The notes beneath the pieces are model-generated. The model saw only the letters and a list, made by a program, of their open reading frames with translations. It had not been told where the DNA came from and made no database searches. Made by a program: the position numbers and the translations under genes. This document shows positions 18,139 through 26,030 of a stretch of 64,000 nt of DNA, piece after piece. This DNA comes from Sphingobacterium sp. HMA12 (lineage in GTDB: Bacteria > Bacteroidota > Bacteroidia > Sphingobacteriales > Sphingobacteriaceae), in NCBI RefSeq assembly GCF_002933815.1, contig NZ_BEYR01000001.1, positions 124,001-188,000 on the forward strand, in the 5' to 3' direction. The stretch's first letter is position 1, and each line of letters starts with the position of its first letter.

Positions 18139-20382
18139 ATGAAATATATGAAATATTTGGCATGCGCGGGTTTATTGAGTATCCTGAGCTGTGCATCACA
18201 GAAGGATTCGGCAGAAGGTTCCTATGCAAAATCTGTCAATCCATTTATAGGGACAGATTTTACTGGAAACACCTATCCGGGAGCACAATCCCCCTTTGGT
18301 ATGGTACAATTGAGTCCAGATAATGGGTTACCCGGTTGGGATCGTATTTCGGGATATTTTTATCCCGATAGTACCATTTCAGGCTTTAGTCATACTCATT
18401 TAAGTGGGACAGGTGCCGGAGATCTGTACGATATATCGTTTATGCCAGTTACATTGCCTTATCATGAAGCAGCGGCACCTTTGGGTATCCATTCCAAGTT
18501 TTTGCATCATAACGAACAGGCATACGCGGGCTACTATAAAGTCAAACTGACAGACTACAATATTGATGTAGAGCTAACAGCAACTCCACGTTGTGGTATC
18601 CAACGCTATACATTTCCTGAGGCACAATCCGCTATTTTTTTGGATCTAAAAAAAGCCATGAACTGGGATGCGACAACAGATTCATACATCGAGGTGGTCG
18701 ATTCGGTCACTGTACGTGGCTATCGATTTTCTGAAGGCTGGGCGAGAGGGCAACGTGTTTATTTTGAAACCCGATTTTCAAAGCCATTCCACGCAGTTCA
18801 TATAGACAGTTCAGCAATACAGTCAAGTGTTGACACCATAACAAAAACGAGCAGACGTATCGGTACGGCTTTCAAGGCACGTTTTGATTTTAAAACAACT
18901 GCTGGTGAGCAGATAACGCTCAGTACAGCCCTTTCGGGAGTAAGTATGGATGGGGCTTCCAAAAACCTGAAAGCTGAGGTGGTAAAGGATGATTTTGATT
19001 ATTATCTCAAGCAGGCTGAAGATAGCTGGAATGAGGAGCTAGGGAAAATTCGTGTCCAAACGAGTGATAAAGATGAAAAAGCAAAATTTTATACAGCATT
19101 GTACCATTCGATGTTAGCTCCTACCATATTTGGAGATGTGGACGGAGCTTATTTCGGTGCCGACCGAAAAATACATCAAGCAGAGGACTGGACGAATTAT
19201 AGTACTTTTTCGCTTTGGGATACCTACCGTGCTTCACATCCCTTGTTTACCTATCTTGATCCAAATCGTGTAAATGATATGGTTAAATCATTTATAGCAT
19301 TTTATGAACAGCATGGTCGCCTGCCGGTATGGAATATTTATGGTAGTGAAACTGATATGATGATTGGCAATCATGCAATCCCGGTTATTGTAGATGCCTA
19401 TCTGAAAGGAATAGGTAATTTTGATGTTGAAAAGGCATTGGAAGCGTGTGTCGCAACAGCGAATATCGATAATTACAGAGGTATTGGACTTTATAAAAAG
19501 TTAGGTTACGTTCCCTATGACGTTGTTGATAAATATAATGCCGAGAACTGGTCTTTGTCACGTACGCTCGAATATGCTTTTGATGATCATTGTATTGCTG
19601 TTATGGCACACAAGATTGGAAACAAAGAGGTTGCCGCTACGTTCTCTAAAAGGGCAAAAAATTATAAAAATGTTTATAATCCGGAGACATCATTTATGCA
19701 ACCCCGTAACAGCCAGGGTGATTTTGTCAGTCCATTTGATCCGGAGGAATACAGTGCTCATATCTGCGAAAGCAACGCTTGGCAGTACTTTTGGTCTGTT
19801 CAACACGACATCCCGGGGTTGATCAATCTCGTCGGCGGAAAAGAACGCTTTGGACAGAAATTAGACAGTATGTTTACCTTCCACCCGTCAGATACTAGTA
19901 AACTGCCTATTTTCAGTACGGGTATGATCGGACAATATGCGCATGGAAATGAACCAAGTCATCACGCAATATACCTATTTAATGCAATTGAACAGCCCTG
20001 GAAGACGCAGCAATATGCTGCTGAAGTGATGCATAAGCTCTATCTAAACAACCCGTCGGGACTAAGTGGAAACGACGACTGTGGACAAATGTCTGCTTGG
20101 TATGTATTCAGTGCACTGGGTTTTTACCCTGTTGATCCGGTGAGTGGGAGGTATGAAATCGGTACACCATTGTTTGAGCATAGTGAATTTAAACTTGCGA
20201 ATGGGAAGAAGTTTACTGTGAAAGCAAATCATGTAAATAAAACCAATATTTATATACAGTCGGTTACTTTGGATGGAAAGCCCCTAGAGACAAGTTATAT
20301 CACACACGAGCAGATTATGTCCGGAGCTGTCCTCGTTTTTGAAATGGGAAGCAAACCTGGTCCCGTTTGGTATAAAAAATAA
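18139..20382 (+). CDS. GH92 family alpha-mannosidase, lipoprotein
   Basis: The 747-residue protein begins with a lipoprotein signal (MKYMKYLACAGLLSILSCAS, lipobox cysteine near position 18), so it is membrane-anchored, possibly on the surface. The GH92 fold starts with SVNPFIGTDFTGNTYPGAQSPFG. Motifs are CESNAWQYFW near residue 543 and SGNDDCGQMSAWYVFSALG near 642, both canonical. It lies 30 bp after the second GH92 gene. The three enzymes differ in predicted location and active-site detail, which suggests sequential trimming of different mannosyl linkages of N-glycans or yeast mannan (inference). The start may be at 18139 or at the second ATG at 18148. Confidence 0.93.
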   Translation: MKYMKYLACAGLLSILSCASQKDSAEGSYAKSVNPFIGTDFTGNTYPGAQSPFGMVQLSPDNGLPGWDRISGYFYPDSTISGFSHTHLSGTGAGDLYDISFMPVTLPYHEAAAPLGIHSKFLHHNEQAYAGYYKVKLTDYNIDVELTATPRCGIQRYTFPEAQSAIFLDLKKAMNWDATTDSYIEVVDSVTVRGYRFSEGWARGQRVYFETRFSKPFHAVHIDSSAIQSSVDTITKTSRRIGTAFKARFDFKTTAGEQITLSTALSGVSMDGASKNLKAEVVKDDFDYYLKQAEDSWNEELGKIRVQTSDKDEKAKFYTALYHSMLAPTIFGDVDGAYFGADRKIHQAEDWTNYSTFSLWDTYRASHPLFTYLDPNRVNDMVKSFIAFYEQHGRLPVWNIYGSETDMMIGNHAIPVIVDAYLKGIGNFDVEKALEACVATANIDNYRGIGLYKKLGYVPYDVVDKYNAENWSLSRTLEYAFDDHCIAVMAHKIGNKEVAATFSKRAKNYKNVYNPETSFMQPRNSQGDFVSPFDPEEYSAHICESNAWQYFWSVQHDIPGLINLVGGKERFGQKLDSMFTFHPSDTSKLPIFSTGMIGQYAHGNEPSHHAIYLFNAIEQPWKTQQYAAEVMHKLYLNNPSGLSGNDDCGQMSAWYVFSALGFYPVDPVSGRYEIGTPLFEHSEFKLANGKKFTVKANHVNKTNIYIQSVTLDGKPLETSYITHEQIMSGAVLVFEMGSKPGPVWYKK

Positions 20383-20410
20383 ACGGCAGGAAAGTGTTTT
20401 TTACCGATAG

Positions 20411-20445
20411 AACCTCCAATAAGTTATCAGTTATTGGAGGTTTCT
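20411..20445. terminator. Bidirectional terminator after the GH92 operon
   Basis: A perfect 12-bp stem (arms 20411-20422 and 20431-20442) with an 8-nt loop lies between the stop codons of the convergent GH92 and GNAT genes. A short T-rich run follows on the plus strand. Confidence 0.85.
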
Positions 20446-20460
20446 TTTGCGAATGGAATA

Positions 20461-21003
20461 CTATCCAAGTTTTTTATAAAAATAGGTTGTACTACAAGGG
20501 GTACCATCGGGAAAAAGAGCATAATTTGGTATATCTCCTACAACATTCCATCCACATTTAAGGTATAAGGCGTGAGCGGGGCTATTTGTTACAGTATCCA
20601 ATACCAACAGCGATTTTTTCATTTTGCACGCGATTGACTCAAGGTGTTGTAGTAGATTTTCAGCGATACCGAGGCGTCTAAAAGATGAATGTACCAACAT
20701 CTTTGCTACATCGGCCCGGTGAGGCTGATTTTGAGGAAGATCTATCTGTAATTGTACAGTGCCTATAATCTTGTCCGATAAGGTGTCTTTTGCAATAAGT
20801 AGTACTATTTTTTTCTGTTGTACCTTTGCCAGCACTTCGTCCCAGAACTTAAAAGCCCTTTCTTTATTTATATCTTGCATAAAACCGACTGAGGCTCCTC
20901 CCCGGACAATATCTAATGTTAATTCTACAAAGTCAGAGACTGCGGTGTTATTCGTCTCCTTTAGTTCTTCGATGCGGATATCCTTCCTATCAGAAATATG
21001 CAT
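20461..21003 (-). CDS. GNAT family N-acetyltransferase
   Basis: The 180-residue protein has GNAT motif A in the form ADVAKMLVHSSFRRLGIAENLLQHLESIACK (Q/R-x-x-G-x-G/A acetyl-CoA loop as RRLGIA). Next comes LLVLDTVTNSPAHALYLKCGWNVVGDIPNYAL, which carries motif B (NSPAHALYLKCGW). Family members acetylate small molecules, antibiotics or protein N-termini; the acceptor is unknown. The C-terminal DGTPCSTTYFYKKLG is typical of the subgroup annotated as small-molecule acetyltransferases. It is convergent with the GH92 operon. The DUF1877 gene lies 35 bp upstream on the same strand. Confidence 0.88.
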   Translation of the reverse strand: MHISDRKDIRIEELKETNNTAVSDFVELTLDIVRGGASVGFMQDINKERAFKFWDEVLAKVQQKKIVLLIAKDTLSDKIIGTVQLQIDLPQNQPHRADVAKMLVHSSFRRLGIAENLLQHLESIACKMKKSLLVLDTVTNSPAHALYLKCGWNVVGDIPNYALFPDGTPCSTTYFYKKLG

Positions 21004-21038
21004 ATTTTTTGTTTTTATACGTATGAAATTACTATTCT

Positions 21039-21542
21039 TTAATTGAGAAATAGAATTACAGCTTCATTTTGCACAGATGCCATCTGATAAAATGCTTTTA
21101 AATCTTTGAAGTATTGAAGCAGATAATCTAATGCACTTTCATCATCCCAGATATCGGGGTATATATCTTTTTCCAGCATGGTAGTTGTGTCAAAACGCTG
21201 AGATAACTCTTCTGTGGATATATCTTTTAGCGCTAAATGGATCTGTCGTGTTTGTTCAATGTTGGTATAGGTAGCTGGGCCGTAACCCATGTCTTGATTG
21301 CGGTCGATGTCATTAGGGCCAACTATTATCCAGGATAACGGTGGGGACGCCTGATCGTAAGTGCCAATTGATTCTCCTGTCAATAAAAAGAAAATACCCT
21401 CCCAAGCTTTATCAATATCTATTAAATTGTCCAAATGAATGGCTTCTTTGCTATATACCATGTCGCTTAAGACACTGCTATCAGCGAGAAAGCGATTTAA
21501 AGTCTCCAAATTGACCCGTAGAAAATTTTGTATCATGCTCAT
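21039..21542 (-). CDS. DUF1877 (YfbM-like) family protein
   Basis: The 167-residue cytoplasmic protein matches the DUF1877/YfbM family. Signatures are IDKAWEGIFFLLTGES, then PLSWIIVGPNDIDRNQDMGYGPATY, then IYPDIWDDESALDYLLQYFKDLKAFYQMA. Its function is unknown. It begins at the ATG at 21540-21542, with a second in-frame ATG two codons later. It is probably co-transcribed with the GNAT gene 35 bp downstream. Confidence 0.88.
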   Translation of the reverse strand: MSMIQNFLRVNLETLNRFLADSSVLSDMVYSKEAIHLDNLIDIDKAWEGIFFLLTGESIGTYDQASPPLSWIIVGPNDIDRNQDMGYGPATYTNIEQTRQIHLALKDISTEELSQRFDTTTMLEKDIYPDIWDDESALDYLLQYFKDLKAFYQMASVQNEAVILFLN

Positions 21543-21629
21543 GACCTCTCGTTTTTTTTGGCTGCATTATGTTTTCGGCTTTACAACCTATTGTATCTCT
21601 AGTTTTATTATGAAAATGAAATATAACTA

Positions 21630-21863
21630 TCAATTGTCGCTTCTTGTAAACGCAAAATAAATAACATATAGCCAGCCCAAGATACCGTGAATAAGAGCCC
21701 AGAGAATAGATTTGTTGCGGTCCCATGAGGTAACTACAGCAATTACAGAACCAAGTCCAATTCCGGATTGGGTAATAGTCTGAGTCGTTGAACGGTCAAT
21801 TTCTTGTGCGAAAACCATGCTCGACATTCCGATGAGCATGATTAATAAAGTTAATCGTTTCAT
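21630..21863 (-). CDS. Small secreted/membrane protein of unknown function
   Basis: The 77-residue product has a good signal peptide (MKRLTLLIMLIGMSSMVFAQ) and then two hydrophobic stretches: GIGLGSVIAVVTSW and a segment ending in HGILGWLYVIYFAF. Small proteins of this type, with a helix ending in WLYVIYF and a short charged tail (TRSDN), are common in Bacteroidota. They resemble small membrane proteins of the YqaE/DUF-type pattern, but the family is not certain. A coding-like fragment ends 19 bp upstream, at 21883. Confidence 0.65.
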   Translation of the reverse strand: MKRLTLLIMLIGMSSMVFAQEIDRSTTQTITQSGIGLGSVIAVVTSWDRNKSILWALIHGILGWLYVIYFAFTRSDN

Positions 21864-22277
21864 ATTGTTTTATTAGTCCTTCTCAATTTGATTCATTATT
21901 GATTTTCTTAAGACCACTAAAGTCAACGGTCTTCCAATTTGGTCTGTATTCTTTTTCTAAGTTCCGTAATTCTTTCTTAAGAAACAAACCATGCACTTGA
22001 CCTGTGTTGTTGGATTTTCTTATTGATAATTATCTTCCATTATTTAAGGGTAAAATTGTTTAAAAATGAATTATTGTTTTGAAAATGAGTTTGTTACTCC
22101 TTCTGTTTTATTCTATTCAATAAAAAATGGTTTCATGAATTATTAAATGGAGATTTTTATTTGATCTTATATGAAAGAGCGGACTAATTGACAACGAATC
22201 TTAAAAGATCGGCAACGAATATTAATTGCCACAAATAATGGCAATTGAAAATACGTTATTTGTTGAAAAATAGAGAA
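21864..22277. other. Intergenic region with a coding-like remnant
   Basis: About 410 bp. On the minus strand, 21883 to about 22030 is an open, coding-like frame (see the separate entry). The remainder to 22277 is AT-rich and must contain the promoter for the plus-strand lipoprotein gene at 22278. No other gene is seen. Confidence 0.4.
21883..21996 (-). pseudogene. Possible small gene or gene remnant
   Basis: From a GTG at 21994-21996 to a TGA at 21883-21885 the minus strand encodes 37 residues: VHGLFLKKELRNLEKEYRP, continuing NWKTVDFSGLKKINNESN. The frame stays open about 11 codons further upstream but has no ATG before a stop. The amphipathic, lysine-rich and Trp/Asp-containing composition looks like real protein rather than noise. 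It could be a short gene with a non-ATG start or the tail of a decayed gene. It ends 19 bp before the small secreted protein gene. Confidence 0.3.
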
Positions 22278-22781
22278 ATGAGAATTATTATTTTGACCTT
22301 AATCATCAGTACATTCGCGTTGACATCCTGCGGTGGAAATTTGGAATTTGTATATAACGAGAAAATAGCTGGCCTTTTTAATGGCTGTAAAGAGAAGTTA
22401 GATGAGAGTTACAACAAGCTGTTGGAAGGTAATTATGATGTCGATAAAGCTGATGAATTATCGTACGAAATGAAACTAAAGGAGGCGCAGGCCCTCAGCA
22501 GTTATGTCAAAGGTATAAGGAGTGAAGTGAATGAACTAAAACCCAGTGAAGCAGCTATGAACTTTCATTTGACCATGACCGCTTATATGACAAGAATTGC
22601 GGATGGCTACGGAACATTGTTGATCAAATATGTAGACGAACAGAAAAAAGGGGCAAGACAAGCCTTATTAAGGGATATCACAGATGAAAAAGATAAAATA
22701 GCCGCTTTGGCGGATACTTGTCTGCAGAAACAGGTAGAGTTTTTAAACAGGGCGGGAATAAAGGTAACTGCTGTGCAGTAA
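22278..22781 (+). CDS. Unknown helical lipoprotein
   Basis: The 167-residue lipoprotein opens with MRIIILTLIISTFALTSCGG (lipobox cysteine near residue 18). The mature part is almost entirely helical and charged (ELSYEMKLKEAQALSSYVKG..., YVDEQKKGARQALLRDITDEKDKIAALAD), compatible with a four-helix bundle. No family is recognised. I choose the ATG at 22278 because the upstream ATG at 22245 would put nine charged residues before the lipoprotein signal. The next lipoprotein gene follows after 20 bp, so the two form an operon. Confidence 0.7.
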   Translation: MRIIILTLIISTFALTSCGGNLEFVYNEKIAGLFNGCKEKLDESYNKLLEGNYDVDKADELSYEMKLKEAQALSSYVKGIRSEVNELKPSEAAMNFHLTMTAYMTRIADGYGTLLIKYVDEQKKGARQALLRDITDEKDKIAALADTCLQKQVEFLNRAGIKVTAVQ

Positions 22782-22801
22782 CACAATTAATTTTTAACAA
22801 A

Positions 22802-23680
22802 ATGGGAACATCTTTAACCAATCACAGATTTTATTTAATAGGAGTATTACTCTTACTTGTTGTATCCTGTAAAAGCAAAGCTATAAAGCAGGCGGCCAGC
22901 GTTCCCCATCAACAGGAAATTGCGCGACCTGACTGGTTGGCTCAAAAGTACTCACAGGTGACAATGATTGATGATCGCCATGTGGCTGTATTAAATGGGA
23001 ATTACCTCGTGGATTTGCCTTTGCAGTTTAATACAGATTCAAGCTATGTATTTTATTTGAACGCAAAAATTCCAGTAGAATTTTTTAAGGAATCATTGGG
23101 ATTTTATCCCGAATTAAAGCAATTTATTCTTATTGTCCCTGATTGGAAATTTTATGCTGAAGTCAGTAAAACGGCTTCAAAGGAAGGGATGTGCGTGGAG
23201 CCAGAAACGACCAATTTTTACTACTATATCAGACGTGAAGAGGATAAAGTAAAAGTTGATAGTGCTCGGCTTGGAGGGCTGGAAAATCCAGCACTTGATT
23301 TTGACAAATCTGTGGTGCTTGACGATATGCTAACGGTGTACCGAAAGGAAAGCTATGGTTCTGTCTGTTGCCCCCGTGATCCAATGTGGGATATCGCTGA
23401 TCAGGATAGTTCCTTTGTTCGTGGCTTTGAAGAAAGAAATAAATTCAAGGTAACTACAGGACGATATATTCAAATGCAAGGAAAAGAAGGCGAACATAGT
23501 ATATATTATACATTGCCGGGCTTGACAACACTGCAGCGATTGCAATTTCTGCTCGAGAAGCGTGTGCAATGGAGATTGAACTGGGAGGCCAAGAAAATGC
23601 CGCTTTCACCTCAATTGTTTACACCTCAATTGCATCAGATGATAACAACGGGATTTAACAAGTTTGAAGAAATGCCTTAA
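22802..23680 (+). CDS. Unknown lipoprotein
   Basis: The 292-residue protein has a lipoprotein signal (HRFYLIGVLLLLVVSCKSK, lipobox cysteine around residue 22). The mature protein is of unrecognised family. It contains two cysteine-containing segments, EGMCVEPET and SVCCPRDPMWD, and a C-terminal helical stretch (TLQRLQFLLEKRVQWRLNWEAKK). The start at 22802 is preferred because it precedes the signal peptide. It lies 20 bp after the helical lipoprotein gene and about 105 bp before the WG-repeat gene, suggesting a three-gene secreted set of unknown role. Confidence 0.7.
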   Translation: MGTSLTNHRFYLIGVLLLLVVSCKSKAIKQAASVPHQQEIARPDWLAQKYSQVTMIDDRHVAVLNGNYLVDLPLQFNTDSSYVFYLNAKIPVEFFKESLGFYPELKQFILIVPDWKFYAEVSKTASKEGMCVEPETTNFYYYIRREEDKVKVDSARLGGLENPALDFDKSVVLDDMLTVYRKESYGSVCCPRDPMWDIADQDSSFVRGFEERNKFKVTTGRYIQMQGKEGEHSIYYTLPGLTTLQRLQFLLEKRVQWRLNWEAKKMPLSPQLFTPQLHQMITTGFNKFEEMP

Positions 23681-23785
23681 CAGATGAGACAATAATTGTG
23701 AGCCGAAGATTTCTGCTTTTTAAATATGTCGGTTTAAGGTGGATGGTTTATATAATTTAATAAATAAACATAATTTCGAAATAGT

Positions 23786-24532
23786 ATGAGAGCAAACAAT
23801 CCATATAAAATTTTAGGGATAATGGCAACAATTGTATTTATAAGCGATTCGTGTCAGGGACAAGATGTAACCAAAGCTACTAAAATAGGTGTTGAAAAGA
23901 CTGTTTTACCAATCAGTCAATTACAGGGGAAGTATAATGCAGTAGAAGATATTTGGGAAAATCAAGATGCTGCTTATGAGCAATTTATACGATTTGATGG
24001 CGAAAGCCTAGCTACTTTTTATCGGACAAATGCTAATGGGGATTTAGGGACTGTCGGCATCATTGATAAAGAAGGAAAGGTTATCGTGCAGCCCAATTAT
24101 TTCAGTACAACCACGAAACCACATTTTGGCTTTTTTGAAGTACAAGATAGTAAACAGCGTGTAGGTTTGGTCAACGTGAAAGGCGTGCAAGTTGTTACGC
24201 CTCAGTATGAGTCTGTTTTTTTGGATGCCGGTCTGATGGCGATTGATAGTACGATTATCAAAGTTGCTAAAGATGGTAAGCAGGGATTTATCGATCATAG
24301 CGGTGCTATTGTGGTTCCTCTTAAATATCAGGCGCTAGATCTGGTTGGGAAAAATAGAGTCATGTATATGGAATCATCACAACATTGGGGACTGATGGAT
24401 TATGCCAGCAAAATAATCACCGATCCTGTTTTTACATCTAGCAATATTTTTGTCGATGGAAAGACTGTATTACAACAGGCGGATGGTGAGCAGTATGTGG
24501 TTTTTGAAGATGGCAGAATCGTTAAGAAATAA
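23786..24532 (+). CDS. WG-repeat protein, secreted
   Basis: The 248-residue protein contains WG (KWG) repeats, seen as VGIIDKEGKVIVQPNYF, VGLVNVKGVQVVTPQYESV, QGFIDHSGAIVVPLKYQ and WGLMDYASKIITDPVF. Such repeats form beta-hairpin or propeller-like scaffolds, often in secreted proteins of unknown partner. The N-terminus has a hydrophobic segment (KILGIMATIVFISDSCQ) with a cysteine, consistent with a lipoprotein. It is the last gene of the 22.3-24.5 kb same-strand set. The stop is followed by a gene-free stretch with no strong terminator. Confidence 0.8.
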   Translation: MRANNPYKILGIMATIVFISDSCQGQDVTKATKIGVEKTVLPISQLQGKYNAVEDIWENQDAAYEQFIRFDGESLATFYRTNANGDLGTVGIIDKEGKVIVQPNYFSTTTKPHFGFFEVQDSKQRVGLVNVKGVQVVTPQYESVFLDAGLMAIDSTIIKVAKDGKQGFIDHSGAIVVPLKYQALDLVGKNRVMYMESSQHWGLMDYASKIITDPVFTSSNIFVDGKTVLQQADGEQYVVFEDGRIVKK

Positions 24533-24659
24533 TGGTTGTCATAAAATAAAGAATACTGAATCCTGATTGGGGAATACTTTAATGCCATTTCCGCTGAGAA
24601 AATAGCATTTTATGAATTAAAATGGCCTTTATCATTTCACATGGTAGGATTGATAGTGG

Positions 24660-25760
24660 TTAGTCCAATAATTGTATTTCAAATATTTTGTCCCAATTTT
24701 TTCCTGTAACAAAAAAAGTATTTGATTTTTTATTGTAGGCAATTCCATTTAGTACATCTAGATCGACATGTTGTGTCACATTTTCTCGTAATTTAGAAAG
24801 GTCAACTAAACCTTCTATCGCGCCTGTTTTTGGGTTGATAATTCCCATGACGTCTTCCATAAAGAAATTAGCATAAATTTTTCCTTTTACCCATTCCATT
24901 TCGTTAATCTGATTGACGATTTTCTCATTTGTAGCAACACGGATATAATCAATTTTAGCAAAATCATTGGGATTTAATATATAGATGTTTTCTGAACCGT
25001 CAGACATATACAAATTTTTGCCATCTGAGGTTAGTCCCCATCCTTCCATATTTTGAAAGTATGGCAGTTTTTTAATGGTCTCTAATGTTACCATATCATA
25101 GACGTAGGCAAGGTTGTTTTTGTAAGTCAATTGATATAATTTGCTATTTAATATGGTCGCACCCTCGCCAAATATTGAGTCGGCTAATTCGACCTTTTTG
25201 ATCAGTTCTCCTGTCTTTGGATTCACAATACGGATACTTGACTTCCCTTTACTTCCACTTACCCCAACGCCATTGCCAGTGCTTTCCATTAGGTTATCTC
25301 CGAAAAATTCTAGGCCTTGTGTGAATGCCTTGATGTCGTGTGGGTAGGTGTTTACAATTCGGTACGTTAAAATTTGTGGTGGGTTTGGAGGTAAAAAGTC
25401 TATGTTTACGGTATTTTCTTCAGATTTTCCTTCGCTAAATACTATCGCTTTAATAATTTGTTTGCCAAATTTCTCTTGCGATAATCTATAGATTATCCTC
25501 GTGTTTTCTAAAACTTTAGCAATTGGCTTATCATTGATATAATAGTGGATGGAATCAACTTTTAAATTAGGCGTGCTTGTAATCTGAAACGATAATTCTT
25601 CATTTGTTGTATAATCTTGTTTGATCCCTTCGAAACTAAAGTTCGGATTATTTTCTGGTAAGATATCTGGAGACGGGGATATCGTCTTTTTACCGTTTTC
25701 TCCACATCCTATAAAAAGAAATGCTACTGTTAGCAAAAATAAGGAGGAAATCGTTTTCAT
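24660..25760 (-). CDS. Glutaminyl-peptide cyclotransferase (Glu_cyclase_2 family), lipoprotein
   Basis: The 366-residue protein carries a lipoprotein signal (MKTISSLFLLTVAFLFIGCGE) and an N-terminal region of ~115 residues. The Glu_cyclase_2 beta-propeller follows: YRIVNTYPHDIKAFTQGLEF, LMESTGNGVGVSGSKGKSSIRIVNPKTGEL, FGEGATILNSKLYQLTYKN, GWGLTSDGKNLYMSDGS and MEWVKGKIYANFFMED. Enzymes of this family convert N-terminal glutamine to pyroglutamate, here presumably on exported proteins in the periplasm. It lies 270 bp downstream of the locus A susD on the same strand. The gap contains hairpins, so it may be an attenuated last gene of that operon or an independent unit. Confidence 0.85.
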   Translation of the reverse strand: MKTISSLFLLTVAFLFIGCGENGKKTISPSPDILPENNPNFSFEGIKQDYTTNEELSFQITSTPNLKVDSIHYYINDKPIAKVLENTRIIYRLSQEKFGKQIIKAIVFSEGKSEENTVNIDFLPPNPPQILTYRIVNTYPHDIKAFTQGLEFFGDNLMESTGNGVGVSGSKGKSSIRIVNPKTGELIKKVELADSIFGEGATILNSKLYQLTYKNNLAYVYDMVTLETIKKLPYFQNMEGWGLTSDGKNLYMSDGSENIYILNPNDFAKIDYIRVATNEKIVNQINEMEWVKGKIYANFFMEDVMGIINPKTGAIEGLVDLSKLRENVTQHVDLDVLNGIAYNKKSNTFFVTGKNWDKIFEIQLLD

Positions 25761-25953
25761 TTTTTAAAAAGCTTTAGAATAGTAAGATTTGTTTTATACC
25801 TAAGGTAATATAGATATAATTTCGAAAGAAACCTAAAGCATGGTCGGAGAAAGAATAGGTATATAAAACCATCAAATTGTTCGCTGTTAAAATAATATCG
25901 TGCATCTTGTTGCTGAAGTGGTCCATCTGGAGCAGCGCAAAGGTGCGGGATAT

Positions 25954-26016
25954 GCAAAAGGTAGAAACTTTTGCAATTAGGTTTGAGCGACACGAAGTAA
26001 TTTCGTGCGCTCAAAC
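25954..26016. repeat. Tandem hairpins between susD and glutaminyl cyclase
   Basis: Two stem-loops lie side by side in the gap after locus A susD. One has arms 25954-25960 / 25968-25974. The other is larger, with arms 25981-25989 / 26008-26016 extended by CACGAA/TTCGTG. The larger one has a T-run only on the plus side, so it is not a clean minus-strand terminator. It may be an RNA processing or stabilising element after susD. Confidence 0.5.
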
Positions 26017-26030
26017 TTTTATTGCTACAA

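Noticed and set aside
12256..20382. Full mannan polysaccharide utilisation locus
   Set aside because: No SusC/SusD pair is adjacent to the GH92 genes; locus A lies more than 5 kb away, with unrelated genes between and opposite strand.
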